Below, piece by piece: positions 35,940 through 45,187 of a DNA stretch of 64,000 nt. A program made the translations under genes and the position numbers. Below the pieces are notes generated by a model that saw nothing but the letters and a program-made list of their open reading frames with translations, searched no databases and had not been told where the DNA came from. The first letter of the stretch is position 1; every line of letters begins with the position of its first letter. This DNA is from Thiohalocapsa sp. PB-PSB1 (lineage in GTDB: Bacteria > Pseudomonadota > Gammaproteobacteria > Chromatiales > Chromatiaceae): contig CP050890.1 in the NCBI GenBank assembly GCA_016745215.1, positions 310,001 to 374,000 on the forward strand, in the 5' to 3' direction.

Positions 35940-37052
35940 TCAAACGAAGAGTGTCAATACCCCGGTGTAGCCGTACAGCCGATCCTGGGAGATCTCGCCG
36001 TTGGCATAAAAACCCACCAGCGGAAAATCGCCTAGTTCATCGCGGATTTGTTTCAATTCTTCCGAGTCATCGCCAAACAAATTCATACCTCGGCCTAGGC
36101 ATGACACATAGACACCACCCCGAGGCGGGCCGGACAATCGCGCCTTCAGGTGTGCCAGCATACGCGACAAATCCTCTCGCGCCGTATCGGCATCACGCCG
36201 GCAGAACATTAACTGCTGACCCTGCTCCACCAGATCGCCGATGGCAAGCAACTTTTGTTCTATATCAACGCCAATCAGATTGCGCACCAGATAGTCTCCG
36301 GTGTCGGAGCCGGGAATGGGAAGACCGGCAAAAATATAGCCGCCGATGCGAGACAGATCGCGCGCCAGGATCTCGCCGATATCCTCGTTGAATACCTTCA
36401 GTGCCGGTCGGCCATCCAAGGTTACCAAGATATTACGCTGCGACTCCGTGATGGTGTGATGCGGGCCGATCGGTGAGCAACCTTGACTTAGGCTGGTCTG
36501 CACCGAAACCGCCTCGGTAAACATGACGCCGCTGACGCCGCCCTCGCTGACGCCATCGGCAATCACTCGGGCATTATCGCCGGCGCTTGCCAATCCGCCG
36601 ATCAAAAATCCTGTTGCGGTGCGCGCCGCGAGCTGTTTGACCAGGCTCTCGGTCAGGGGATTGATCGGGTCAGCATGCACCAAGCCGATGTAGGGCTGCG
36701 CATTGCCGAGCCAGGCGCTCTGGGCCTGATCGAAGTCGTCCAGATCCTTGATAATGGAAGGAAAAACGCGGAACGAATCTTCTGGAAAATCGGCCAGCAT
36801 CGCTGCAATGGCGGGTTTCTCGTAGTACTCGATACCGGTAGCGCAGATACCAATACCGACAGCGCCGATCCAGTGCTCGACGCCGGTGGACTCACGCAAG
36901 CTGTCAAGGATTTCGTCCAGATGCGCATTGATCGCATCGGTAACGTAGACAAAGCCAAGCGTCGCTCCCCCGAATCCCAGTTGGTCGATTACTATGGAAA
37001 GAACATCGTTCCAGTCGTCTGCGGCGGCATGAGCATAGCGGAATGGGAGCAT
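35940..37052 (-). CDS. FIST-domain signal transduction protein
   Basis: The 370-residue product is a stand-alone FIST_N plus FIST_C protein, a presumed small-ligand sensor module. FIST_N features include GGATLGFVYVTDAINAHLDE, HWIGAVGIGICATGIEYYEK and GFLIGGLASAGDNARVIADG; FIST_C features include PIGPHHTITESQRNILVTLD, MFCRRDADTAREDLSRML, GGVYVSCLGRGMNLFGDDSE and FPLVGFYANGEISQDRLYGY. No output domain is fused. It lies about 100 bp downstream of parE on the same strand. Confidence 0.9.
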   Translation of the reverse strand: MLPFRYAHAAADDWNDVLSIVIDQLGFGGATLGFVYVTDAINAHLDEILDSLRESTGVEHWIGAVGIGICATGIEYYEKPAIAAMLADFPEDSFRVFPSIIKDLDDFDQAQSAWLGNAQPYIGLVHADPINPLTESLVKQLAARTATGFLIGGLASAGDNARVIADGVSEGGVSGVMFTEAVSVQTSLSQGCSPIGPHHTITESQRNILVTLDGRPALKVFNEDIGEILARDLSRIGGYIFAGLPIPGSDTGDYLVRNLIGVDIEQKLLAIGDLVEQGQQLMFCRRDADTAREDLSRMLAHLKARLSGPPRGGVYVSCLGRGMNLFGDDSEELKQIRDELGDFPLVGFYANGEISQDRLYGYTGVLTLFV

Positions 37053-37150
37053 ATTGGAACCTTAGAGTGACAAGTTTTGTGACCAGAAAGGCGCAGCTAG
37101 CATGGTCGCTGACTCTACTGATTTGGAAAGTTGAGCAAGTAACGCGCCAA

Positions 37151-39037
37151 TTAAACCTGCGCTAAATCACCCTTTTCCTGTAACCAGGCACGACGGTCGG
37201 CGGCTCGTTTCTTAGCCAACAACATATCCATTAAGGTGCTACTGGTATCATCTGGTTCAATGGTCAGCTGGACCAGACGACGAGTATCTGGGTGAATCGT
37301 CGTCTCGCGCAGCTGCGCCGGGTTCATCTCACCTAAGCCTTTGAAGCGTTGCACACTGATTTTACCTTTGAGGTTTTCGGCAGCAATGCGATCCAGTACA
37401 CCTTTGCGCTCAGCGTCATCCAGAGCATAAAACACCTGTTTGCCAACGTCGATCCGATACAACGGCGGCATCGCCACATATACATGGCCCTCCGCCACCA
37501 GACGCGGGAAATGCCTCAGGAAGAGGGCGCACAATAATGTGGCAATGTGCGCGCCATCGGAGTCGGCGTCGGCCAGTATACAAATCTTGCCAAAGCGCAG
37601 CCGCGACAGATCGTCACTACCAGGATCCACGCCGACCGCCACAGCGATATCGTGCACCTCCTGAGAACCTAACACCTCGGCCGGGTCGACTTCCCAGGTA
37701 TTCAGGATCTTGCCGCGTAATGGCATGATGGCCTGAAACTCCCGATCACGAGCTTGTTTTGCCGAACCGCCGGCGGAATCGCCCTCCACCAAAAACAATT
37801 CACTGCGCTCCGGATCGGTGCTGGTGCAATCAGCCAGTTTGCCGGGCAGGGCCGGCCCCTGGGTGATCTTCTTGCGCGTGACCTTGCGCCCGGCTCGCAG
37901 CCTTGCCTGCGCGGCGCCAATCGCCAGTTCCGCGATGCGCTCGGCATCCCCCACGTGCTGGTTCAGCCATAGGCTGAACGCGTCTTTGGTAACACCGGAC
38001 ACAAAAGCAGCGCACTCCCGGGAGGATAGCCGCTCCTTGGTCTGTCCGGAAAATTGCGGATTGATGAGCTTGACCGACAAAATGTAGCAGACTCGCCCCC
38101 AAACGTCCTCCGGCGCCAGCTTGACCCCGCGCGGCAATAGATTGCGAAACTCGCAAAACTCGCGCACCGCCTCGGTAAGGCCAGTTCGCAAGCCGTTGAC
38201 ATGTGTACCTCCTTGCACCGTCGGGATCAAATTCACGTAACTTTCCGTGACCAGATCACCGCCCTCGGGAAGCCAAACCACGGCCCAGTTCGCGGCCTCG
38301 GCAGCTGCTTCCATATGACCGACAAAGGCTTGTTCGGGCAGGGTCGGCAAACCCTCCAAAGCACGATCCAGGTAATCCTTCAGCCCGTCCTCGTAATGCC
38401 ATACCTGCTCATCCCCACTCGCCTCATCGCGAAAATGCACCCTTAGGCCCGGACAAAGTACGGCTTTTGCGCGCAGCAGATGGGTCAATTGCCGCAATGC
38501 GAATTTTGCACTGTCGAAATAACGTATATCCGGCCAAAAATGCAGCCGCGTGCCGGTATTGTCACGGCCAACACTGCCAACTTGGCGCAAGTCCGACACC
38601 TTGTCTCCACCGGCGAAGGCCATGTGATACTCCTTCCCGTTGCGCTTGACCCAGACCTCCAGGCGCTCGGAAAGTGCATTCACCACGGATACGCCAACGC
38701 CATGCAGACCGCCGGAAAAACGGTAACTACCGGCGGAAAATTTGCCCCCGGCATGCAGCTTGGTCAAGATGACCTCAACGCCGGGCAAACCTTGCTGCGG
38801 GTGCAGATCCACGGGCATACCCCTGCCATCGTCGGTGACCTCGCAGGAACCATCGGCGAACAGAGTCACTTCGATCTTGCGCGCGTGGCCTGCAAGAGCC
38901 TCGTCCACGCTATTGTCGATGACCTCTTGCGCCAGATGGTTCGGGCGCGTGGTGTCCGTATACATGCCCGGGCGCTTGCGCACGGGATCGAGACCGCTCA
39001 AAACCTCAATAGCAGAGGCGTCATAATTGCCTTTCAT
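37151..39037 (-). CDS. parE: DNA topoisomerase IV subunit B
   Basis: ParE is the ATPase subunit of topoisomerase IV and partners ParC (342-2597). The 628-residue product has the GHKL ATPase domain with EVIDNSVDEALAGHA, VTDDGRGMPVDLHPQ and FSGGLHGVGVSVVNALS, a transducer domain, and the Toprim domain with FLVEGDSAGGSAKQARDREF, MPLRGKILNTWEV and DADSDGAHIATLL. The C-terminal part has QRFKGLGEMNPAQLRETT. The length and the absence of the GyrB-specific insert support ParE over GyrB. Confidence 0.96.
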   Translation of the reverse strand: MKGNYDASAIEVLSGLDPVRKRPGMYTDTTRPNHLAQEVIDNSVDEALAGHARKIEVTLFADGSCEVTDDGRGMPVDLHPQQGLPGVEVILTKLHAGGKFSAGSYRFSGGLHGVGVSVVNALSERLEVWVKRNGKEYHMAFAGGDKVSDLRQVGSVGRDNTGTRLHFWPDIRYFDSAKFALRQLTHLLRAKAVLCPGLRVHFRDEASGDEQVWHYEDGLKDYLDRALEGLPTLPEQAFVGHMEAAAEAANWAVVWLPEGGDLVTESYVNLIPTVQGGTHVNGLRTGLTEAVREFCEFRNLLPRGVKLAPEDVWGRVCYILSVKLINPQFSGQTKERLSSRECAAFVSGVTKDAFSLWLNQHVGDAERIAELAIGAAQARLRAGRKVTRKKITQGPALPGKLADCTSTDPERSELFLVEGDSAGGSAKQARDREFQAIMPLRGKILNTWEVDPAEVLGSQEVHDIAVAVGVDPGSDDLSRLRFGKICILADADSDGAHIATLLCALFLRHFPRLVAEGHVYVAMPPLYRIDVGKQVFYALDDAERKGVLDRIAAENLKGKISVQRFKGLGEMNPAQLRETTIHPDTRRLVQLTIEPDDTSSTLMDMLLAKKRAADRRAWLQEKGDLAQV

Positions 39038-39166
39038 CGGCGCGATGGATACTCCTACAAAAAGTGAAGATCAGATTGCACGCGGGAATATCAGGTTCAC
39101 CGCGGTGAAAATTGACCACAAAATCCGCGTACGTTACCGTAGCTGTAAACAATGGTTCAAATCAGT

Positions 39167-39499
39167 ATGTCAAAAGCCGATACCAAACAATCGCCTCCCG
39201 ATCCCGACAGCGCACCGATCTCCGACCCCCCGGGCTTTGAGCAATCCATGAAAGAACTCGAAGCCCTGGTCGATCGCCTCGAACAGGACGATCTAACGCT
39301 GGAGGAATCCCTAGCCGCCTTCGAGCGTGGCATCAAACTGACGCGCGTCTGCCAGCAAGCCCTGGACACCGCCGAGCAGCGCGTGCGTATTCTCACCGAT
39401 CAATCCGAGCACGCCGAACCCGAGCAGTACCATCACGATGTCATCCCCAACACCGCCAGCGACCGCAGCATCGGTAAGAACCGCAACCGAGATGAATGA
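39167..39499 (+). CDS. xseB: Exodeoxyribonuclease VII small subunit
   Basis: The 110-residue product (ATG 39167) has the XseB core FEQSMKELEALVDRLEQDDL followed by TLEESLAAFERGIKLTRVCQ and QALDTAEQRVRIL, two long helices that pack on XseA. N- and C-terminal tails are longer than usual. The stop overlaps the ispA start by 8 bp, the common xseB-ispA arrangement. The usual third gene dxs is not present downstream. Confidence 0.93.
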   Translation: MSKADTKQSPPDPDSAPISDPPGFEQSMKELEALVDRLEQDDLTLEESLAAFERGIKLTRVCQQALDTAEQRVRILTDQSEHAEPEQYHHDVIPNTASDRSIGKNRNRDE

Positions 39500-40391
39500 A
39501 ACCACCCTGAATGCCTTTCTAAGCGAATGCCGGGCACGCATCGAGAAGACACTGGAGCGCTTGTTACCCGCCGCGGATGCACCGCCGCCGCGCTTGCACC
39601 AAGCTATGCGCTATGCGGTTCTTGGCGGCGGCAAGCGCGTGCGCCCGACACTCGCCTACGCCGCCGCGCGCGCGGTTGGCATGCAGCCGGAGAAGGTCGA
39701 CACGGCAGCCGCAGCATTGGAGATGATCCACGTCTACTCGCTGATTCACGACGACCTGCCGGCCATGGATGACGACGACCTGCGCCGCGGCCGCCCAAGC
39801 TGCCACCGGGCATTTGATGAAGCCACCGCAATCCTGGCCGGCGACGCACTGCAAACGCACGCTTTTCAGGTACTCGCCACTGACCCGAAATTCCCTGGCG
39901 ACGCTGCGATGCGCACGGCGATGATCGGTAATCTTGCACGCGCAGCGGGCTCCGTCGGTATGGCTGGTGGTCAAGCCCTGGATTTGGAATCCGAGGGTAA
40001 GGAACTGGATCTGGTGATGCTCGAGAACATCCACATTCACAAGACTGGGGCACTGATCCGCTCAGCGATCAACCTGGGCGCACTGACCTGTCCTGGACTG
40101 GCGGCGGAACGAACCGAAGCCCTGGATCACTATGCCAAATGTATCGGCCTAGCATTCCAGATCCAGGACGATCTGCTGGATGTCGAGGGAAACACCGCGG
40201 TGATCGGCAAACACAGCGGTGCCGATGCAAAGCATCACAAGGCGACCTATCCCTCTCTGATGGGTATAGGACCAGCCCATGAAGCTGCCGCAGATCTGGT
40301 CGAGGATGCGCTGAAAAGCCTGGAATCCTTCAGCGATGACGCCAATCCATTGCGTTGGATTGCCCGCTACATCATCAGCCGCGATCGCTGA
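39492..40391 (+). CDS. ispA: Farnesyl diphosphate synthase (polyprenyl synthase)
   Basis: IspA makes farnesyl diphosphate from IPP and DMAPP for quinone, carotenoid and undecaprenyl synthesis. The 299-residue product has the first Asp-rich motif in HDDLPAMDDDDLRRGRP and the second in FQIQDDLLDVEGN, plus GGGKRVRPTLAYAAARAVG and GGQALDLESEG. ATG 39492 (MNETTLNAFLSECRA) agrees with homologues and overlaps xseB by 8 bp. The spacing before the first DDxxD motif is of the short-chain (FPP) type. Confidence 0.94.
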   Translation: MNETTLNAFLSECRARIEKTLERLLPAADAPPPRLHQAMRYAVLGGGKRVRPTLAYAAARAVGMQPEKVDTAAAALEMIHVYSLIHDDLPAMDDDDLRRGRPSCHRAFDEATAILAGDALQTHAFQVLATDPKFPGDAAMRTAMIGNLARAAGSVGMAGGQALDLESEGKELDLVMLENIHIHKTGALIRSAINLGALTCPGLAAERTEALDHYAKCIGLAFQIQDDLLDVEGNTAVIGKHSGADAKHHKATYPSLMGIGPAHEAAADLVEDALKSLESFSDDANPLRWIARYIISRDR

Positions 40392-40614
40392 CAGCAGCGA
40401 TCATTCGCCTAAGAACCACTCAGGCGATAGCCGGAGAGAAATTGCCTAAACTCATTCATCGGCATTTGCCCTGATCCGCGGAGTTTCCGATAATGGCAGA
40501 TTGCATGCGGGCATGATTCCGCCCTATTCGCGGGGGAATAGTTGGTTTGTTCGTATGCCGGATGCCTTAACTTATATGGACGTATTGCAGCAGACACTCC
40601 TTGAGGACGAATCC

Positions 40615-41472
40615 ATGGACCGAACGGTCTTGACCGCCACCGTACCCGCTACCACAACCATTGCCGACGTACAGTCACGCGCCGACACCCGGCGCATCCC
40701 TATCGATAAGGTTGGTATCAAGGATATTCGCCACCCGGTGCGCATCAAGGATCGCGGTGGGCAGGAGCAACACACCGTGGCAACTTTCAACATGTACGTA
40801 TACCTGCCACATCATTTCAAGGGCACGCACATGTCGCGCTTTGTCGCCATCCTGAATGGCCACGAGCACGAAATCGGTGTTAGCACCTTTCGAGAAATGT
40901 TATCGGAAATGGCCGAGCGGCTGGAATCCGAGGCTGGCCACATCGAGATGCGCTTTCCATTTTTCATCGATAAGAAGGCGCCCATCTCCGGTGTCGCCAG
41001 CCTGCTCGACTATGATGTCACGCTGATCGGAGACATTCACGACGGCAAGCCGAAAATGTCCATCAAAGTCGTGGTACCGGTAACTAGCCTCTGCCCATGC
41101 TCCAAGCAGATCTCCGATTATGGAGCCCATAACCAGCGTTCTCACGTCACGGTCGAGGCACGTACCCGCGGCTTTTTGTGGATCGAGGAATTAATCGAAA
41201 TGGTGGAAGCCGAAGCATCCTGCGAGCTGTATGGCCTACTCAAACGCCCAGATGAAAAATACGTCACCGAGCGCGCCTATGATAACCCCAAGTTTGTCGA
41301 AGACACGGTACGCGATGTCGCCCGCCGCTTGAACGACGACGAGCGCATCAGCGCCTACATCGTGGAAGCGGAAAACTTCGAGTCCATCCACAATCATTCT
41401 GCTTACGCGTTGATCGAATGCGACAAAGAGATCGAGGCACGGAAAGCCGGCAGCGCGCCTGATTGTGACTAA
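40615..41472 (+). CDS. folE2: GTP cyclohydrolase FolE2 (type IB)
   Basis: FolE2 converts GTP to dihydroneopterin triphosphate, the first step of folate synthesis. It is the alternative to FolE that does not strictly require zinc. The 285-residue product has DKVGIKDIRHPVRIKDRGG, FKGTHMSRFVAIL, VPVTSLCPCSKQISDYGAHN (with the catalytic Cys), QRSHVTVEARTRG and AENFESIHNHSAYALIE. ATG 40615 with GAGG nine bases upstream is preferred over in-frame ATGs at 40501 and 40513. In other bacteria the gene is often Zur-controlled, but I see no clear Zur box. Pteridine reductase and folB are nearby. Confidence 0.94.
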   Translation: MDRTVLTATVPATTTIADVQSRADTRRIPIDKVGIKDIRHPVRIKDRGGQEQHTVATFNMYVYLPHHFKGTHMSRFVAILNGHEHEIGVSTFREMLSEMAERLESEAGHIEMRFPFFIDKKAPISGVASLLDYDVTLIGDIHDGKPKMSIKVVVPVTSLCPCSKQISDYGAHNQRSHVTVEARTRGFLWIEELIEMVEAEASCELYGLLKRPDEKYVTERAYDNPKFVEDTVRDVARRLNDDERISAYIVEAENFESIHNHSAYALIECDKEIEARKAGSAPDCD

Positions 41473-41490
41473 ATCATGACTGCATCATGA

Positions 41491-42720
41491 CTAAAGCCGT
41501 CCGCTCAAATCGCGCATCGAGAAACCGCACCAGCCTTCGCTCGGCGGCGGCAAATGTTTCGTCATCGCCATTACCTTAAAACGCTCGCCCATCGCGCTTG
41601 GCAACAACAGCTGTTTCGCCCCGGCACTGAGATCGAGCAGGGCGGCGGGATCGGCGGGCGACTCGGCGATGAGACGATCGAGACCACAGCCGAGCAGAAA
41701 ATGCGCCTGGGTCGTGTAACCTGCTAATGCCAGCCGGACTCCGCTGCCGGCCTGCGCCAGCGCGCTGAAATCGACGTGGGCGGTAATGTCCTGCAATCCG
41801 AGATTAGCGAATGGCTGCACATGGGCTTGATGGCGGAAATGGCACATCAACGTACCGCCGTCGCGCTCTGGCAGATAATACTCGGTGCGCGGATAGCCAT
41901 AGTCGATCAACAGCAGCATGCCAGCTTCGAGGCAGTCGTCAACCCCGCGCAACCAGGGTGCAAGGCGCGGGTTGATTTCAGAGGTAAAGCCGGGTTGCAA
42001 TGATCGCCCTTCGGCCTCCATCTGCCGCTGAAGCAGCGCGACGGCTTCCACTAATCCGGCGGAGACCGGCGGCGCGGCGCGGATGCAGAAACCATCCGTG
42101 CCGAGCTCAACCAAACACTCCAAAATGCCGCCATCTTCCGCGATGCGGAATCGTTGCACCGGCATGGCATCCAGCACCTCGTTGGCCAGCATCACACCAC
42201 GCCAACGCGCGGGCAGTTGCTTAATCCAACGTACCCGGTCGCAATGGGCCGGCGCACGCTGCGCGATCAACGCACGCTGACGCTCGACCAGATCGGGACT
42301 CAGTTCCAGAATCAGATAGTGTTCGGGCAAGCTCTCCGAGGCGGCCAGCGCATGCAGCAATTCCGCCGCCAGGGCACCAGAACCGGCGCCAAATTCCAAC
42401 AAATCGCCGCCGCCAAGGCCCATCAACACTTGCCGGCATTGCTCGGCGATGCAGCGTCCGAATAAGGGAGAGATTTCCGGAGCCGTGACAAAATCACCAG
42501 CTGCCCCCAGTTTTGTACTGCCGGCGACATAATAGCCAAGCCCGGGAGCATATAATGCCAGTTCCATGAATCGGTCGAAGGGCAAGGCACCTCCCGCAGC
42601 TTCGATTTCGGTGCGGATCAGTGCCGCGAGGCGCTCCGAGTGCGCTTTTGCATCCGCCGTTATGGTCGCGTCATAGGTCATCATCATGGTCATCATTTCA
42701 GTGCGGGACTCAGCGGGCAT
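41491..42720 (-). CDS. SAM-dependent methyltransferase, MidA/NDUFAF7 family
   Basis: The product from ATG 42720 (MPAESRTEMMTMM) is 409 residues. It has the COG1565 signatures LPFDRFMELALYAPGLGYY, GAAGDFVTAPEISPLFGRC, LLEFGAGSGALAAELLHAL (the SAM-binding loop), ILELSPDLVERQRALI, GVMLANEVLDAMPVQRF and LLIDYGYPRTEYYLPERDGG. The mitochondrial relative methylates an arginine of complex I. The bacterial substrate is unknown. A longer frame starting at 42840 would overlap the divergent SDR gene, so the shorter start is chosen. Convergent with folE2 (18 bp gap). Confidence 0.88.
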   Translation of the reverse strand: MPAESRTEMMTMMMTYDATITADAKAHSERLAALIRTEIEAAGGALPFDRFMELALYAPGLGYYVAGSTKLGAAGDFVTAPEISPLFGRCIAEQCRQVLMGLGGGDLLEFGAGSGALAAELLHALAASESLPEHYLILELSPDLVERQRALIAQRAPAHCDRVRWIKQLPARWRGVMLANEVLDAMPVQRFRIAEDGGILECLVELGTDGFCIRAAPPVSAGLVEAVALLQRQMEAEGRSLQPGFTSEINPRLAPWLRGVDDCLEAGMLLLIDYGYPRTEYYLPERDGGTLMCHFRHQAHVQPFANLGLQDITAHVDFSALAQAGSGVRLALAGYTTQAHFLLGCGLDRLIAESPADPAALLDLSAGAKQLLLPSAMGERFKVMAMTKHLPPPSEGWCGFSMRDLSGRL

Positions 42721-42763
42721 CGGGTCCGTGGTCTCTATTCCAGAAAAAGTAGGGTAGCGAGCC

Positions 42764-43549
42764 TTGAGCCAATCCGAATCCAATCCAACCCAAAACCAAT
42801 CTCTCCACAACCCGTTGGCTGGCAAGGTGGCGCTGATCACCGGCGCGGCGCAGCGAATTGGCGAGCAAATGGCACGGCTGCTGCACGTGCAGGGGGTGGA
42901 TCTAGTTATCCATTATCGAAGCTCTGCCGGGGCCGCACGGCAGCTGGCGGATGAATTGTCCGCTGCACGACGAGGATCGGTCCACCTAGTGCAGGCAGAA
43001 TTGCTAGACAGCGATGCGCCGGCATTGCTGATGGACGGCGTCCAGTCGTTCCGCGGCCGACTCGATATCCTCGTCAATAATGCCTCCAGCTTTTATCCAA
43101 CTCCGATCGGACAGGCCACGGAGATGCAATGGCACGATCTGATGGGCTCGAATCTGAAGGCACCATTCTTCCTTAGCCAGGCCGCTGCACCGCTGTTGCG
43201 CAAGAGCCGGGGCTGCATTGTCAATCTGGTGGATGTCAACGCCGAACGCCCGCTGGCGGAACATACTATCTACTCGATGGCCAAGGCCGGCAATGCAATG
43301 ATGGTCAAGTCGCTAGCCTGGGAACTAGGTCCCGAGGTGCGCGTCAACGGCATCGCTCCTGGCTCTGTGCTTTGGCCTAGTCAAGGACTGTCTGCCGAGG
43401 CCAAGCAGCAGCTTCTCGACCGCACCGCGTTGCGGCGCATAGGCGCACCGGCTGACATCGCCCAGGCGCTGCTATTTCTGGTTCGCGATGCGGATTACAT
43501 CACCGGCCAGATCATCAACGTGGACGGCGGCCTGACAATTCAACAATGA
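42764..43549 (+). CDS. Pteridine reductase-like short-chain dehydrogenase
   Basis: The 261-residue SDR begins with a short extension, then VALITGAAQRIGEQMARLLH (NADP-binding glycine motif), HYRSSAGAARQLADEL with an arginine typical of NADPH preference, LVNNASSFYPTPIGQATEMQ, and the active-site YSMAKAGNAMM. The end IINVDGGLTIQQ is SDR-like. NNASSFYPTP and DVNAERPL are features of bacterial pteridine reductases/FolM, which reduce dihydropterins or dihydrofolate. Its position two genes from folE2 supports a pterin role. Confidence 0.85.
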   Translation: MSQSESNPTQNQSLHNPLAGKVALITGAAQRIGEQMARLLHVQGVDLVIHYRSSAGAARQLADELSAARRGSVHLVQAELLDSDAPALLMDGVQSFRGRLDILVNNASSFYPTPIGQATEMQWHDLMGSNLKAPFFLSQAAAPLLRKSRGCIVNLVDVNAERPLAEHTIYSMAKAGNAMMVKSLAWELGPEVRVNGIAPGSVLWPSQGLSAEAKQQLLDRTALRRIGAPADIAQALLFLVRDADYITGQIINVDGGLTIQQ

Positions 43550-43642
43550 TCATGCATCGATCGGCTGCTTGCGGGGCCACCCCAGAGCGCCGTGCTCAGA
43601 CGCCTTCCAGCGACGATCGGCAGTCCCACAATGAGGTTCTTG

Positions 43643-44146
43643 ATGAGCGACGACGCAAAAAAGCCATTATTGCACTCGGGCGACACCCACAGCTCGCCCT
43701 ATCCCACAAGCCGTCTCGCACCCGCCTTCGCGGCTACAGAGATCGGCGAGGAAATGGAGCGGGCCAAGTCCATGCTCGACGCTCGCACCTCGGCAAAACT
43801 GCATGTCATTGCGGATCAAATCAAATTCCTGCAAGAGCAGGCACGCAAGGTGCTCAACGAGGCGCGCCAGGAACAAGCCCTGACTCGTGCCCGATGCGCC
43901 TTTAAGCGCATACCCGGCAAACTCTACCATCTCTACACCAAGCCTGATGGCAGCGCCTACTTTTCGATGCTGTCGCCGCAAGATTGGGATGGGCAACCAC
44001 CTGATCCGCATGCTGGCTCATTTCGCCTCGAGTCCGACTTTTCCTGGACTCCGGTGGAAAACCTGGCTCAGCCCGATGATACCCGTCGCAGTGTGCAGGA
44101 GTTATTGCGTATTGGCGGACTAACAGCGGACAGCGACGAGCGCTGA
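43643..44146 (+). CDS. DUF2452 family protein
   Basis: The 167-residue product (ATG 43643, GAGG six bases upstream) contains a helical segment GEEMERAKSMLDARTSAKLH followed by VIADQIKFLQEQARKVLNEA, then FKRIPGKLYHLYTKPDGSAY and FSMLSPQDWDGQPPDPHAGS. This matches DUF2452 proteins, which are soluble and uncharacterised. It follows the pteridine reductase by about 90 bp. No function can be inferred. Confidence 0.82.
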   Translation: MSDDAKKPLLHSGDTHSSPYPTSRLAPAFAATEIGEEMERAKSMLDARTSAKLHVIADQIKFLQEQARKVLNEARQEQALTRARCAFKRIPGKLYHLYTKPDGSAYFSMLSPQDWDGQPPDPHAGSFRLESDFSWTPVENLAQPDDTRRSVQELLRIGGLTADSDER

Positions 44147-44404
44147 GGAAGGATTCAGCAGTCAGCGCTCTACTTGTCAATCTTCCGACAAACGCTTGGG
44201 CCGGAACAGATCGCCAGGCACCTCGAAGCTTGCCCACAGAAGAGCTCCCCCAGAGAAGCTAGCCTGGAAAGACTCCTGCAACCGCAAGCTCCTGGCCCAA
44301 GACCAATAGACCGCGACAGCTGGTTCCGCAGCCTCGGCATGGAGTGGGTAACCGGACTGGATCTCGGGTTGCTTCCAAGAACTGCACGCCCAATTTTCCG
44401 GCCT

Positions 44405-44941
44405 ATGATCAAAATGATTCATTCGACTTTGCATAATCTGCTACCAGGCAGCATCAGTAAGCCTCGTGATCCGCCCGAAACCGTGGCACAGGTTGACTTG
44501 GATCGACTGCTGGGAACCTGGTTCGAAGTGGCAAGACTGCCGAATCTCGAGGCAGACGGTCCTAGGCAACACAGCGTGAATGTCACCGCGACCTATGCGA
44601 AGCGCCCCGACGGTCACATCAGGGTCCAAACCGCAGCTCACAACGCCAAGGCGCGCATGCGGCGTACCGAGGTGAACGGCATGGTTTATCCCGCCGACCC
44701 AAGTGGTTCGAAACTCATCTTGAAATTCTTCAAGCTGATTCGAGGCGATCTATGGGTAATCGGCCTGGACCCCGAGTACCGATGGGCGCTGATGGGCACG
44801 CCGAGCCGCAAGCGGCTTTGGCTCATCGCCCGCACCCCATTTATTCAACCTGATGACTATGAGCAAGCGATGGCAATCGCCACAGCGCAGGGCTTCAACA
44901 CAGCACGGGTCAGACCAACTCAACAACAGGTTGCGGCGTGA
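44405..44941 (+). CDS. Lipocalin-family protein (Blc-like)
   Basis: The 178-residue product has the lipocalin signature LLGTWFEVARLPNLEADGPR with the G-x-W motif, followed by VNVTATYAKRPDGHIRVQTA and GDLWVIGLDPEYRWALMGTP, then RLWLIARTPFIQPDDYEQAM. Bacterial Blc lipocalins are usually outer-membrane lipoproteins, but no lipobox or clear signal peptide is visible here, so either the start is misassigned or the protein is cytoplasmic. The start is uncertain: ATG 44405 and 44414 are candidates, and the open frame continues upstream to 44174. Confidence 0.8.
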   Translation: MIKMIHSTLHNLLPGSISKPRDPPETVAQVDLDRLLGTWFEVARLPNLEADGPRQHSVNVTATYAKRPDGHIRVQTAAHNAKARMRRTEVNGMVYPADPSGSKLILKFFKLIRGDLWVIGLDPEYRWALMGTPSRKRLWLIARTPFIQPDDYEQAMAIATAQGFNTARVRPTQQQVAA

Positions 44942-45187
44942 ATCGAGACCGGCAGAATCTGATCTCCCGACTCATATTACCCAATCTGTAACAGTGCGCC
45001 GGTCGACTTGAAAACGGACTTGGTTAAGGCGATTGCCTAAACTCGCCCACGGGCGAACGCTCAACACTCGACCGATGCAGTCATGTCAGCTGTTGATAAG
45101 CCGGAAACGCCATGAATCAACGCTATTTCGGCACTGCTTCTCGGCATAACGACGGCAGTCTCCATTCGATATTTGTAACACAAGGCC